Source: Belnapia sp. F-4-1 (GTDB taxonomy: Bacteria > Pseudomonadota > Alphaproteobacteria > Acetobacterales > Acetobacteraceae). From it: DNA of 64,000 bases. The notes under the pieces were generated by a model. It was not told the DNA's origin, did not search any database, and saw only the letters and a program-made list of their open reading frames with translations. The stretch spans positions 4,483,430 to 4,547,429 of the forward strand of contig NZ_KN676113.1 of assembly GCF_000802185.1 (NCBI RefSeq). The letters are read 5' to 3'. The stretch's first letter is position 1. The number at the start of each line of letters is the position of its first letter. Shown here one piece after another: positions 1-8,140 of the stretch. The translations under genes were made by a program, and so were the position numbers.

Positions 1-1
1 G

Positions 2-241
2 GAGAGCATGCCGGCGCTGGAGGGGCTGGATACCTGGGTGGTCGGCTGCTTCCAGCGCGGGCCGCACAAGGTCCACGCCAACCTGTCGCAGGTGCTCGAA
101 TGGGTGGAGCGGCTAAAGCCGCGGCGGACGGTGCTGACGCATATGGGCACCGCGATGGACTATGCGACGCTGAAGCGGGAGTTACCGCCGCATATTGAGC
201 CGGCGCATGACGGGCTGGTGCTGGAAGTCCCGCTGGACTGA
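2..241 (+). CDS. MBL-fold metallo-hydrolase, C-terminal part (cut by window start)
   Basis: The last 79 codons of a protein that begins before the window. The motif LTHMG near the middle looks like the His-bearing strand at the end of a metallo-beta-lactamase fold of the PhnP / phosphoribosyl cyclic phosphodiesterase / RNase Z type, followed by the usual short acidic C-terminus. In related alphaproteobacteria such a gene follows tatD and precedes mazG, which fits what lies next door. The substrate cannot be told from this fragment. Confidence 0.7.
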   Translation, partial: ESMPALEGLDTWVVGCFQRGPHKVHANLSQVLEWVERLKPRRTVLTHMGTAMDYATLKRELPPHIEPAHDGLVLEVPLD

Positions 242-295
242 GGTCTTCGCACCACAGCGTGCTGCGCGGAAACCACGGTCAACTGGCTGAACGTA

Positions 296-392
296 CTGCC
301 CACAGGCTTAGCCACAGCCTTATCCCCAGCTCTTTTTTTTCCATAATATATCTTATCCAACAATAATGGTTGTGGACAAAGCCTGGGGACAA
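296..392. other. AT-rich spacer with a cluster of DnaA-box-like 9-mers
   Basis: The 235-bp gap before mazG is unusually AT-rich in the middle (329-370, with a run of eight T). Against TTATNCACA, three 9-mers have one mismatch: 308-316 TTAGCCACA, 320-328 TTATCCCCA, and 371-379 on the minus strand, TTGTCCACA. Two more have two mismatches: 353-361 TTATCCAAC and 384-392 on the minus strand, TTGTCCCCA. A weaker match is at 296-304. The layout resembles a replication origin or a DnaA-controlled promoter. A plain mazG promoter in the AT patch is the simpler alternative. No function is proven. Confidence 0.45.
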
Positions 393-476
393 ACCCGGCC
401 CGTGCCCGCCCCCGCCCATTGCACCACCTTCCCCCATCTGCGACGGGAGCCTCCGACCGACCGAGGAGCCCGCGCC

Positions 477-1301
477 ATGACTGATCAGCCGAAGTCCGAA
501 GCCGCCCCCGAGGCCGCCCTTAGCCGCCTGCTCGCCATCATGGCCCAGCTACGCGCGCCGGACGGCTGCCCCTGGGATCAGGTCCAGGACTTCACCACCA
601 TCGCGCCCTATACCATCGAGGAAGCTTATGAAGTCGCCGACGCCATCCGCCATGGGCCGGACTTCGCGGCCCTGCAGGATGAGCTGGGCGACCTGCTCTT
701 CCAGGTCGTCTACCACGCGCAGATGGCCTCGGAGCTTGGCCGTTTCGGCTTCGCCGATGTGGCGGAGACGATCAGCGAGAAGATGATCCGCCGCCACCCG
801 CATGTCTTCGGTGAGGCCGCCGCCCGCGATGCCGTTGCCCAGACCGCCGCCTGGGAGGTGCAGAAAGCCGCCGAGCGCGCCGCGCGGGCCGAGACCGGCA
901 CGCTGGCGGGCGTGCCTGCCGGTCTCCCTGCCCTGACTCGGGCCGCCAAGCTGACCCGCCGGGCCGCCCGGGTCGGCTTCGACTGGCCGGATGCCGCCGC
1001 GGTGCTCGACAAGCTGGAGGAGGAAGCGGCCGAGCTGCGGGCCGAACTGCCCGGCGCCGACCCGGCGCGGCTGGCCGATGAGGTGGGCGACCTGCTCTTT
1101 GTTCTCGCCAACCTGGCACGGAAGCTGGATCTCGATGCCGAGGAATGCCTGCGCAGCGCCAATGCCAAATTCGAACGCCGCTTCCAGGGCGTCGAGGCGC
1201 GGCTGGCGCGGCGCGGACTGTCTCCGGCCGATGCATCTCTCGAGGTGATGGAAGCCGCGTGGCAGGCAGTAAAAACTGAGGAAAAACAGGATTGTAAATA
1301 G
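477..1301 (+). CDS. mazG: Nucleoside triphosphate pyrophosphohydrolase MazG
   Basis: A 274-residue protein, close to E. coli MazG (263). It hydrolyses NTPs and dNTPs to monophosphate and pyrophosphate, a cytosolic house-cleaning role. Two MazG helical repeats are visible. The first carries CPWDQ, EEAYE and DELGDLLFQ, the second EEEAAEL and DEVGDLLF, and these supply the acidic Mg-binding residues. The start at 477 is preceded by GAGGAG about nine bases upstream. An upstream in-frame ATG at 366 would add a Pro/Arg-rich extension unlike the family and lies inside the DnaA-box-like cluster, so it is rejected. mazG beside hfq-hflX is the ancestral alphaproteobacterial order, here broken by the pirin and IMPase genes on the other strand. 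Confidence 0.95.
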   Translation: MTDQPKSEAAPEAALSRLLAIMAQLRAPDGCPWDQVQDFTTIAPYTIEEAYEVADAIRHGPDFAALQDELGDLLFQVVYHAQMASELGRFGFADVAETISEKMIRRHPHVFGEAAARDAVAQTAAWEVQKAAERAARAETGTLAGVPAGLPALTRAAKLTRRAARVGFDWPDAAAVLDKLEEEAAELRAELPGADPARLADEVGDLLFVLANLARKLDLDAEECLRSANAKFERRFQGVEARLARRGLSPADASLEVMEAAWQAVKTEEKQDCK

Positions 1302-1454
1302 CTTCACAAGCGGCTTGAGCGCATCATTGCTAGCACCGGAAAGGCTTTCACACCGTTATGTCAAATATTTACACACGCAGTGAAGGCTTTTCGCGGGCGC
1401 TAAGCGCCAGTTCAGGCAGCAAAGAACTTTTCAAGAACTAATCGGAAACGCCGA

Positions 1455-1481
1455 GGAGCGGCCCGCTTAGCGGGCCGCTCC
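1455..1481. terminator. Bidirectional hairpin between mazG and pirin
   Basis: A perfect inverted repeat: 12-bp arms at 1455-1466 and 1470-1481 (GGAGCGGCCCGC and its complement) with a 3-nt loop. It lies in the spacer between convergent genes, so it can serve both. There is no T-run on either side, so if it terminates it is not a classic intrinsic terminator. The rest of the 1302-1511 gap is fairly AT-rich and has a small GGCGC-TAA-GCGCC stem at 1396-1408. Confidence 0.55.
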
Positions 1482-1511
1482 AGCCCGTGGATTATCTGGT
1501 CGGGGTAGGCG

Positions 1512-2408
1512 TTAGCCCCTCGCCCGCACCGTCTCCGGCAGCGGGATGAACTCCACCGAGTCGGTGGGGACCTTGGGGAAGCGGCTAGCCTGCCAGTCCT
1601 CCTTCGCCTGCTGGATGCGGTCATGCGAGGAGGAGACGAAATTCCAGAAAACGTAGCGTGGCCCGTCCATTGCTGCCCCGCCCAGCAGCAGCAGGCGCGC
1701 CCCTTCCGGCCCGGCCCGGAGCGCGAGGCCGGAACGCGGATGGAAGACCAGCATCCGCCCCGCCTCGTGCCGATCCTCGCCGACCGTCACGGCACCCTCG
1801 ACCACATAGGCGGCGCGCTCCTCATGCCGGTCGGGCATCGGCACCACCGCCCCCGGCGCCAGCACAGCATCGGCATAGAAGAGCGGCGAGGAGACGGCGA
1901 CCGGTGCCTTCATACCCCAGCCCTCGCCCGCGATCAGGCGGAGCCGCAGCCCGTCCTCTTCCACCAGCGGCAAGGTTGCCGCTGAATGGTGAGCGAAATC
2001 CGGGGAGGTTTCCTCGGCTTCCTTCGGCAGGGCGACCCAGGACTGGATGCCAGCCATCCGCCGCCGCACTTGCCGGCTCTCGGCGCTGCTGCGCTCGGAA
2101 TGGGTGATGCCCTTCCCCGCCGTCATCCAGTTCACGTCGCCGGGCACGATCGCCAGGTCGGAGCCGAGGCTGTCGCGGTGCTGGATCGAACCCTCGAAGA
2201 GATAGGTCACGGTGGAGAGGCCGATATGCGGGTGCGGCCGCACGTCGAGCCCGGTGCCTTCGAGGAATTCGCCGGGCCCCATCTCGTCGAAGAAGATGAA
2301 GGGCCCGACCATCTGGCGCTCCTTGGCCGGCAGGGCACGGCGGACTTCGAAGCCGCCCACGTCATGGGAGCGCGGCAGGATGACGAGGGCGGGCGCGGTA
2401 TCGGACAT
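1512..2408 (-). CDS. Pirin family protein (bicupin, possible quercetinase-type)
   Basis: A 298-residue bicupin. The N-terminal cupin has all four metal ligands of the pirin family: H59 and H61 (RPHPHIG), H103 and E105 (THSER). A second cupin-like half follows at about 170-290. Bacterial pirins bind iron; some show quercetin 2,3-dioxygenase activity and others act as redox-sensitive binding partners, so the role here is open. It stands alone and converges with mazG across the 1455-1481 hairpin. The start is followed at once by the typical acidic/hydrophobic N-terminus, and a GAGGA motif sits just upstream on the minus strand. Confidence 0.9.
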   Translation of the reverse strand: MSDTAPALVILPRSHDVGGFEVRRALPAKERQMVGPFIFFDEMGPGEFLEGTGLDVRPHPHIGLSTVTYLFEGSIQHRDSLGSDLAIVPGDVNWMTAGKGITHSERSSAESRQVRRRMAGIQSWVALPKEAEETSPDFAHHSAATLPLVEEDGLRLRLIAGEGWGMKAPVAVSSPLFYADAVLAPGAVVPMPDRHEERAAYVVEGAVTVGEDRHEAGRMLVFHPRSGLALRAGPEGARLLLLGGAAMDGPRYVFWNFVSSSHDRIQQAKEDWQASRFPKVPTDSVEFIPLPETVRARG

Positions 2409-2526
2409 GGCAGGATCTCCTCGGTTTCGGCCGGGAGACTAGATCAGGATGCGCGATCGCAGGATCACGGATCCTGATTTTACTCATCCATCTGGCGCAT
2501 GATCCGCGCCTCAAGCCGTGCCGGCG

Positions 2527-3333
2527 CTACTCCGCCAGCAAGGCCTCCCGCAACGCCTCCCATCCCGCACGGTCGGGAGCGAGGATGAGGCCGCCGGTCA
2601 TCGTCAGCGGGCCGTACGGTGTGCCGTCGAAGCGGGCGGCATAGCCCCCGGCCTCGCGGTGCAGCAGCCAGCCGGGCGCGTGGTCCCAGGGCATCAGCTT
2701 GTTGTAGACCAGCGCATGGGCATGGCCGCCGGCCACCAGCCGGTACTCATGCGCAGCACAGCGGAAGTTGACCGTCGCCGCCAGCTGCGGCAGCCGCGAG
2801 GCGACGCGGCTCTTCAGCGGCTCCGGCATGTAGCCCCAGGAGACGCCAGCGACCATCCGTCCGACCGGCACCGGTGCCGCCACCCGCAGCGCGGCCCGGT
2901 GGCCGTCCGGCGCCTCGATCCAGGCCCCCTCCCCGCGCAGCGCCATGGCGGTATCGTCGCCGAGCGGGTCGTGGATCCAGCTGGCGACGATCTCACCGCG
3001 GATGATCGCGGCCGCCATGCAGCCGAAGACCGGCAGGCCGGCAGCGAAATTGGCGGTACCGTCCACCGGGTCGACGACGAAGGCGAGGTCGGCCCCGGCC
3101 AGCCGGCCGAGCACGGCAGGGTCGGCCGCCGTCGCCTCCTCGCCGACCACGACGCAGCCGGGGAAGCGGGCTTGGAGCCCGGCGGTGATGACGCGCTCCG
3201 CCGCCTCGTCGGCATCGGTGACGAGGTCGAGCGGCCCGCTCTTCGCCCGCACCGCGCCGGCGGCGAGGCGGCGGAAGCGCGGCAGGATTTCCGCCTCCGT
3301 CGCCTGGCGGAGCAGAGCCGCGACATCGGCCAT
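2527..3333 (-). CDS. Inositol monophosphatase family phosphatase
   Basis: A 268-residue member of the IMPase/SuhB/CysQ superfamily, which removes phosphate from sugar or nucleotide phosphates using Mg ions. Metal-binding residues are clear: E65/E66 in GEEAT, D88 and D91 in DPVDGTANF, and D217 in PWDHAPG. The lengthened N-terminus and the sequence around WDHAPG resemble HisN-like histidinol-phosphatases, but that assignment is not firm. The start is ambiguous. ATG at 3333 lacks a good ribosome site, while GTG at 3360 overlaps the hflX stop by four bases (GTGA) and would add nine residues; coupling to hflX makes the GTG plausible. Confidence 0.88.
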   Translation of the reverse strand: MADVAALLRQATEAEILPRFRRLAAGAVRAKSGPLDLVTDADEAAERVITAGLQARFPGCVVVGEEATAADPAVLGRLAGADLAFVVDPVDGTANFAAGLPVFGCMAAAIIRGEIVASWIHDPLGDDTAMALRGEGAWIEAPDGHRAALRVAAPVPVGRMVAGVSWGYMPEPLKSRVASRLPQLAATVNFRCAAHEYRLVAGGHAHALVYNKLMPWDHAPGWLLHREAGGYAARFDGTPYGPLTMTGGLILAPDRAGWEALREALLAE

Positions 3334-3356
3334 CGCCCGGCTGTCGAGCTGCCCGG

Positions 3357-4730
3357 TCACGCGGAGGGCTGCTCGAAGCGGGCGCGGTCGGTCGGCGAGA
3401 GGCGCACGGTCACCTGGACATCCTCCTCGGTATCGGCACGCTCGATCACCTCGCCATGGCGGTAGAGCCAGGCGAGGCGCGCCCCGTCCCCCGAGGGGAT
3501 GGCGTAGCGCACCGTCTCCATGTTGGCCGAGAGCCGGGCGTCGAGCGCCTCCAGCAGCTGGGGCAAGCCCTCCCCGGTCAGGGCCGATACGGCGACGGCA
3601 CCCTCGGCCGAGCCGCCGGGCACGGAACCAACTCCGCCCAGCAGGTCGGCCTTGTTCAGGACTTCCAGCACCCGCCGCTGCCACCCTTCGTCGAGCGGGG
3701 CGTTGGCGCCGGCCGCCATCTCCTCCAGCACGGAGAGCACATCGGCCCGCTGCGCCGCGGTGTCGGGATGGGCGACGTCGCGGACATGGAGGATGATATC
3801 GGCCGCCGCCACCTCCTCCAGCGTCGCCCGGAAGGCCTCGACCAGTTGGGTCGGCAGTTCGGAGATGAAGCCGACGGTGTCCGACAGGATGGCCCGCCGG
3901 CCGGAAGGCAGGCGGATGCCGCGCATGGTCGGGTCGAGCGTGGCGAAGAGCTGGTCCTGGGCGTAAACGCCGGCGCCGGTGAGCGCGTTGAACAGCGTCG
4001 ACTTGCCGGCATTGGTGTAGCCGACGAGGGCGATGACCGGGTAGGGCACCTTCTCGCGCTGGCGCCGGTGCAGGCCGCGGGTGCGGCGGACCTGCTCCAG
4101 CTCCTTCTTCAGCTTCACCATGCGGTCGGTGATGAGCCGCCGGTCGATCTCGATCTGCGATTCGCCGGGGCCGCCGAGGAAGCCGAAGCCGCCGCGCTGG
4201 CGCTCGAGGTGGGTCCAGGACCGGACGAGGCGGGTGCGCTGGTAGTCGAGATGGGCGAGCTCGACCTGGAGCGAGCCCTCCTTGGTGCGGGCGCGCTCGC
4301 CAAAGATCTCAAGGATCAGCCCGGTGCGGTCGATGACCTTGCAGCGCCACTCGCGCTCCAGGTTGCGCTGCTGCACCGGCGAGAGCGCGGCATCGACCAC
4401 GACAAGCGCCACGCGCTGGTCGTCGATCGCCTGCCGCGCCGCAGCGACCTGGCCCTCGCCCAGATAGGTGCTGGGGCGGCGCTCGCGCAGCGGGTAGATC
4501 GCTTGGTGGACGATGGTCACGCCGATGCTGGCGGCGAGGCCGACAGCCTCCGCCAGCCGGGCCTCCGCCGCGCGCGGCGCGGTGTCCTGCTGCGGGCCGA
4601 GGCCCCGCGGCTGGCGCTCATAAGGCAGGATGACGGCGGCCCTGGTGGGGCCGGTCTCGGTGCCGTCGCCCCGGTCGTTCGCTGGGGCCGGAAGCCCCGG
4701 TTCAATCTCCGCCGACAGGATTGGCCTCAC
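3357..4730 (-). CDS. hflX: Ribosome-associated GTPase HflX
   Basis: A 457-residue Obg/HflX-type GTPase that binds the 50S subunit and rescues or splits stalled ribosomes under stress. The N-terminal HflX domain has STYLGEGQ and the linker ESQIEIDRR. The G domain carries GYTNAGKS (P-loop), DTVGF (switch II) and NKADL (G4). The start is a GTG 29 bases inside hfq, and no later start codon fits before the conserved region, so the overlap is probably genuine. hfq-hflX is a conserved pair. The overlap suggests coupled translation, with the IMPase gene following downstream. Confidence 0.95.
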   Translation of the reverse strand: MRPILSAEIEPGLPAPANDRGDGTETGPTRAAVILPYERQPRGLGPQQDTAPRAAEARLAEAVGLAASIGVTIVHQAIYPLRERRPSTYLGEGQVAAARQAIDDQRVALVVVDAALSPVQQRNLEREWRCKVIDRTGLILEIFGERARTKEGSLQVELAHLDYQRTRLVRSWTHLERQRGGFGFLGGPGESQIEIDRRLITDRMVKLKKELEQVRRTRGLHRRQREKVPYPVIALVGYTNAGKSTLFNALTGAGVYAQDQLFATLDPTMRGIRLPSGRRAILSDTVGFISELPTQLVEAFRATLEEVAAADIILHVRDVAHPDTAAQRADVLSVLEEMAAGANAPLDEGWQRRVLEVLNKADLLGGVGSVPGGSAEGAVAVSALTGEGLPQLLEALDARLSANMETVRYAIPSGDGARLAWLYRHGEVIERADTEEDVQVTVRLSPTDRARFEQPSA

Positions 4731-5019
4731 GGTTCATGGTCAAGGTGTTGCCTTCGCGGCTCACCGTCGCCCCTTCACGGGCCGCTGCGGTGGCATCGAA
4801 GAGCTGGATCGGCGCACCCGGCATCACGGTGCTGATCGCATGCTTGTAGACCAATTGGGTATGACCGTCCCTGCGGAGAAGGACGGAGAAGTTATCGAAC
4901 CAGGTAATAATTCCCTGAAGTTTGACGCCATTCACGAGGAAGATCGTGACTGGGGTCTTGCTCTTGCGAACGTGGTTCAGGAACACGTCCTGCACGTTCT
5001 GGGACTTCTCGGCTGCCAC
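4702..5019 (-). CDS. hfq: RNA chaperone Hfq
   Basis: A 105-residue Sm-like protein that forms hexamers and pairs small RNAs with mRNAs. Sm1 ([18 protein letters not shown]) and Sm2 (YKHAIST) are intact; a short, poorly conserved tail follows. The start codon is GTG, chosen because AAGAAGGA lies about seven bases upstream and because the N-terminus ([14 protein letters not shown]) matches the family. The 162-bp gap to the HAD gene could hold a promoter of its own, though none is obvious. It is followed by hflX with a 29-base overlap. Confidence 0.97.
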   Translation of the reverse strand: MAAEKSQNVQDVFLNHVRKSKTPVTIFLVNGVKLQGIITWFDNFSVLLRRDGHTQLVYKHAISTVMPGAPIQLFDATAAAREGATVSREGNTLTMNREANPVGGD

Positions 5020-5181
5020 GGCAGGGTCCTTCTTGTTTTTCGCGGCCGCTCTGATCTGGCGGCGCGCCCGAGACGGGTCGCCCCGTCGGAGGGCGCACCA
5101 TCCATCCTCGCACTGCCGTTTGCAAGGCAGGCCTGACCCCGCATCCGCGCATGGCGGCCAGGACTGCCGCCGCCCGGAGCA

Positions 5182-5829
5182 TCAGCCCCGGCGGTCGCCT
5201 CGCAGATAGGCAGTGAGCGCCGATGCATCCGGAAAGGCAAGATCCGGCGCCGCCGCCGCCGGCCCGCCGTCATGCGCCGCATCGCCGAGCAGCACGGCGG
5301 TGCAGCCGGCCCGCCGCGCCGCCTCCATATCAAGCGCGGTGTCTCCGACATACCAGACCGAGCCGGCCGGGAGGCCGAGCGCCGGCAGCGCCATGCGGAA
5401 GGGCGCCGGGTCGGGCTTGTCCACCGCCGCATCCCCGGCGCCGACCAAGATGCGGAAGCGCGGCGCCCAGCCGAGATGCGCCGCCTCGGCCCGCAGCAAG
5501 GGCCCCTGCTTGTTGCTGATCACGCCCTGCGGCAGGCCCATCGCGGCAATGGCGGCGACCGCCTCGCCCGCGCCCGGCATCGGCGTCAGCACGGCCAGGT
5601 GGCGGGCGCGGACTTCTGCGTAGAAGAGGTCCCTCGCCTCCTCCCAGTTCTCGCCGAACATCTCGGGGAAGGTCTCGCGGAGGGAGCGGCGGACGCGGCC
5701 CCTCACCTCTTCCAGCGTCCAGCGCGGCAGGCCGAAGCGGTCGAATGCGGCGTTCAGCCCGGCGGCGATGGCGAGCCAGCCATCGACCAGGGTGTTGTCC
5801 CAGTCCCAGAGGATGCCCCTCGGGGTCAC
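5182..5829 (-). CDS. HAD-superfamily hydrolase (phosphoglycolate-phosphatase-like)
   Basis: A 215-residue HAD phosphatase of the Gph/PGMB type with a helical cap (about 20-85). Motif I is DWDNT (nucleophile D9, acid D11), motif II is the Ser of VISNK, motif III is the Lys of DKPDP, and motif IV is GDTALDME. The substrate is unknown; 2-phosphoglycolate or another small phosphate is a guess by family. The start is GTG and overlaps the aminotransferase stop by four bases (GTGA), so the two are probably co-translated. A 6-bp GGCGGC hairpin at 5153-5171 follows the gene but has no T-run. Confidence 0.85.
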   Translation of the reverse strand: MTPRGILWDWDNTLVDGWLAIAAGLNAAFDRFGLPRWTLEEVRGRVRRSLRETFPEMFGENWEEARDLFYAEVRARHLAVLTPMPGAGEAVAAIAAMGLPQGVISNKQGPLLRAEAAHLGWAPRFRILVGAGDAAVDKPDPAPFRMALPALGLPAGSVWYVGDTALDMEAARRAGCTAVLLGDAAHDGGPAAAAPDLAFPDASALTAYLRGDRRG

Positions 5830-6698
5830 GCCGCGTTCCTCAGATCGCCCTTCACGTGCCGGGCGAAGAGGTCGAAGAGGCGCCGCACCACCGGCCCGAC
5901 CTTGCCGTCACCGACCGGCTGGCCGTCGAGGGCGAGGATCGGCTTCACGAAGGAGGTCGCCGAGGTGAGGAATGCCTCGCGGGCACCCCTCGCCTCCTCC
6001 AGGCTGAACTCCCGCTCCTCGAAGCGGAGGCCGGCCGCCTGCATTTCGGCCATCAGCGCGGCGCGGGTGCAGCCGGGGAGGATGACATGGTCGAGTTGCC
6101 GGGTGACAATGGCGCCCTCGGCATCGACGATCCAGAAGGTGGTGGCGGCTCCCTCGGTCACCATCCCCGTCGCCTCGTCATAAAGGATGGCCTCGATAGC
6201 GCCTTGTTCCCGCGCCGTCTGGCGGGCCAGGCAATTGGGCAGCAGGTTGATCGACTTGATGTCCCGCCGCGCCCAGCGCAGGTCCGGCAGGGTGATGGCC
6301 TTGGCACCCCAGCCATCGACGCTCGCCGGGTAGGGAGCGATGCGCTTCACGGTGACGACCAGCGCCGGCGGCACCGGCACCCTCGGGAAGGCATGATCGC
6401 GCCGGGCCACGCCGCGCGTCACCTGCATGTAGAGCAGCCCCTCCGTGACCCGGTTTTGGCGGGCGACCTCGGCGAGGACATGGCGAAGGGCCGGGAGGCT
6501 CATCGGCATCGGCAGGCGGATCTCGCCGAGCGACCGCACCAGCCGGGCCAGGTGGCGCTCCTCGTCGATGAAGCGGCCGCCATGGAGGTGGACCACCTCA
6601 TAGATGCCGTCGCCGAACTGGTAGCCGCGATCCTCGATATTCACCTCGGCCAGCCGCTGGGCGACATAGCGGCCGTTGACGTAAGCGATGCGCGACAT
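5826..6698 (-). CDS. dat: D-amino-acid aminotransferase (PLP fold type IV)
   Basis: A 290-residue class IV aminotransferase similar to D-alanine aminotransferase, which makes D-Glu or D-Ala from 2-oxoacids for peptidoglycan or recycles D-amino acids. The PLP-binding Lys is K148 in RRDIKSINLLPN. The EDRGYQFGDGIYEV segment near the N-terminus and the VTEGAATTFW strand (Glu contacting the pyridine nitrogen) are typical of the D-specific branch. It lies 32 bp after ntrX and overlaps the HAD gene by four bases, so it may be read from the ntr operon. Confidence 0.87.
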   Translation of the reverse strand: MSRIAYVNGRYVAQRLAEVNIEDRGYQFGDGIYEVVHLHGGRFIDEERHLARLVRSLGEIRLPMPMSLPALRHVLAEVARQNRVTEGLLYMQVTRGVARRDHAFPRVPVPPALVVTVKRIAPYPASVDGWGAKAITLPDLRWARRDIKSINLLPNCLARQTAREQGAIEAILYDEATGMVTEGAATTFWIVDAEGAIVTRQLDHVILPGCTRAALMAEMQAAGLRFEEREFSLEEARGAREAFLTSATSFVKPILALDGQPVGDGKVGPVVRRLFDLFARHVKGDLRNAA

Positions 6699-6730
6699 GA
6701 AGGATCCCGGCTAGTTCGTTCCGTATTCTC

Positions 6731-8140
6731 TCACAGCGCCGGCCCGGCCGGCACCCGGTCCTCGGCATGGACGCCGAGGAATTTCAGCTTCCGGTGCAGA
6801 GCGCTCCGCTCCATGCCAACGAAATTGGCGGTGCGGCTGATATTGCCGCCGAAGCGCAGCAGCTGGGCTTCCAGATACTGCTTCTCGAACAGCTCGCGCG
6901 CCTCGCGCAACGGCAGGGTCATGATCTCGGAGCTGCGGTCGAGCTTCAGCATGGCCGGCGCTGCAGAGCCCACCTCGGGCGGCAGCATCTCGGCGCGGAT
7001 CGGCTCGCGCGCCTCGCCCGGCGCCATGATGAGCAGCCAGTCGATGAGGTTGCGCAACTGCCGGACATTGCCCGGCCAGTCATAGGCCTGGAGGGCTGCC
7101 ATCGCGTCCTCGGCCAGCTCCCGCGGCGGCATGCCGGAGGTCGCGCCCGAGCGGGTCATGAAGTGGCGGGCCAGCGCCGGCACGTCCTCCCGCCGCTCGC
7201 GCAGCGCCGGGATGCGCAGCGGCACCACGGCGAGGCGGTAGTAGAGGTCCTCACGGAACCGCCCGGCGGCGATCTCGCCCTGGAGGTCGCGGTTGGTGGT
7301 GGCGATGACGCGGACATCGACCTTCACCCGGGTCGCGCCGCCGATTCGCTCGAAGCCTTGCTCCTGCAGGGCGCGGACGATCTTGCCCTGGGTCTCGAGC
7401 GGCATGTCGGCCACCTCGTCCAGCAACAGCGTCCCATTGTGGGCGCGCTCCAGCACGCCGGCGCGGCGCGGCGCGGCCTGGGCATCGGCGCCCGCCTCCA
7501 TGCCGAACAGCTCCTCCTCGAAACGGGCCGGATTCAGCGTGGCGCAGTTGAGGGCGACGAAGGGGCCGTCGTTGCGGCGGGAGCGGGCATGGATCATCCG
7601 CGCCACCACCTCCTTGCCCGCCCCGGCGGGACCCGCGATGAGCACCCGGCTGCCGGTCGGCGCCACCCGCTCGATCGCGGCGCGGAGCTGAGCGAGGCTG
7701 GCGGAACTGCCGACCAGCTCCGTCTCCGGCCCGGCGCGGAGGCGCAGCTCGGAATTCTCCCGCCGCAGACGGGCCGCCTCCAGCGCGCGGGCGACCACCA
7801 GCAGCAACCGGTCGGAGTTGAAGGGCTTCTCGATGAAGTCGTAGGCGCCCTGCTGGATCGCTCGCACCGCCGTCTCGATCGTCCCATGGCCGGAGATCAT
7901 GACGACGGGAATCTGCGGCTCCTCCTTGTGGAGCTCCGCCAGGATGCCGAGCCCGTCCAGCTTCGAATTCTGCAGCCAGATGTCGAGCACCACCATGGAC
8001 GGCCGGCGGTGCTTGAAGGCCGCCAGCGCCTGGTCGGAATTCGCCGCCTGCCGCGTCTCGTAGCCTTCGTCCGAGAGGATGCCCTCGATCAGCGCCCGGA
8101 TGTCCGGCTCGTCATCCACGATCAGGATTTCATGCGCCAT
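6731..8140 (-). CDS. ntrX: Nitrogen/redox response regulator NtrX
   Basis: A 469-residue NtrC-family regulator. The receiver domain (about 1-120) has acidic pocket D9/D10 and phospho-acceptor D53. An AAA+ domain follows (about 140-370; Walker-A-like GPAGAGKE, Walker B LLLDEV), then a Fis-type helix-turn-helix (about 415-455). The segment after ELFG reads MEAGADAQAAPRR where NtrC proteins have GAFTGA, so direct sigma-54 activation is unlikely. This loss is common in alphaproteobacterial NtrX, which can act as a repressor or sigma-54-independent regulator. It overlaps ntrY by 11 bases. Confidence 0.95.
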   Translation of the reverse strand: MAHEILIVDDEPDIRALIEGILSDEGYETRQAANSDQALAAFKHRRPSMVVLDIWLQNSKLDGLGILAELHKEEPQIPVVMISGHGTIETAVRAIQQGAYDFIEKPFNSDRLLLVVARALEAARLRRENSELRLRAGPETELVGSSASLAQLRAAIERVAPTGSRVLIAGPAGAGKEVVARMIHARSRRNDGPFVALNCATLNPARFEEELFGMEAGADAQAAPRRAGVLERAHNGTLLLDEVADMPLETQGKIVRALQEQGFERIGGATRVKVDVRVIATTNRDLQGEIAAGRFREDLYYRLAVVPLRIPALRERREDVPALARHFMTRSGATSGMPPRELAEDAMAALQAYDWPGNVRQLRNLIDWLLIMAPGEAREPIRAEMLPPEVGSAAPAMLKLDRSSEIMTLPLREARELFEKQYLEAQLLRFGGNISRTANFVGMERSALHRKLKFLGVHAEDRVPAGPAL

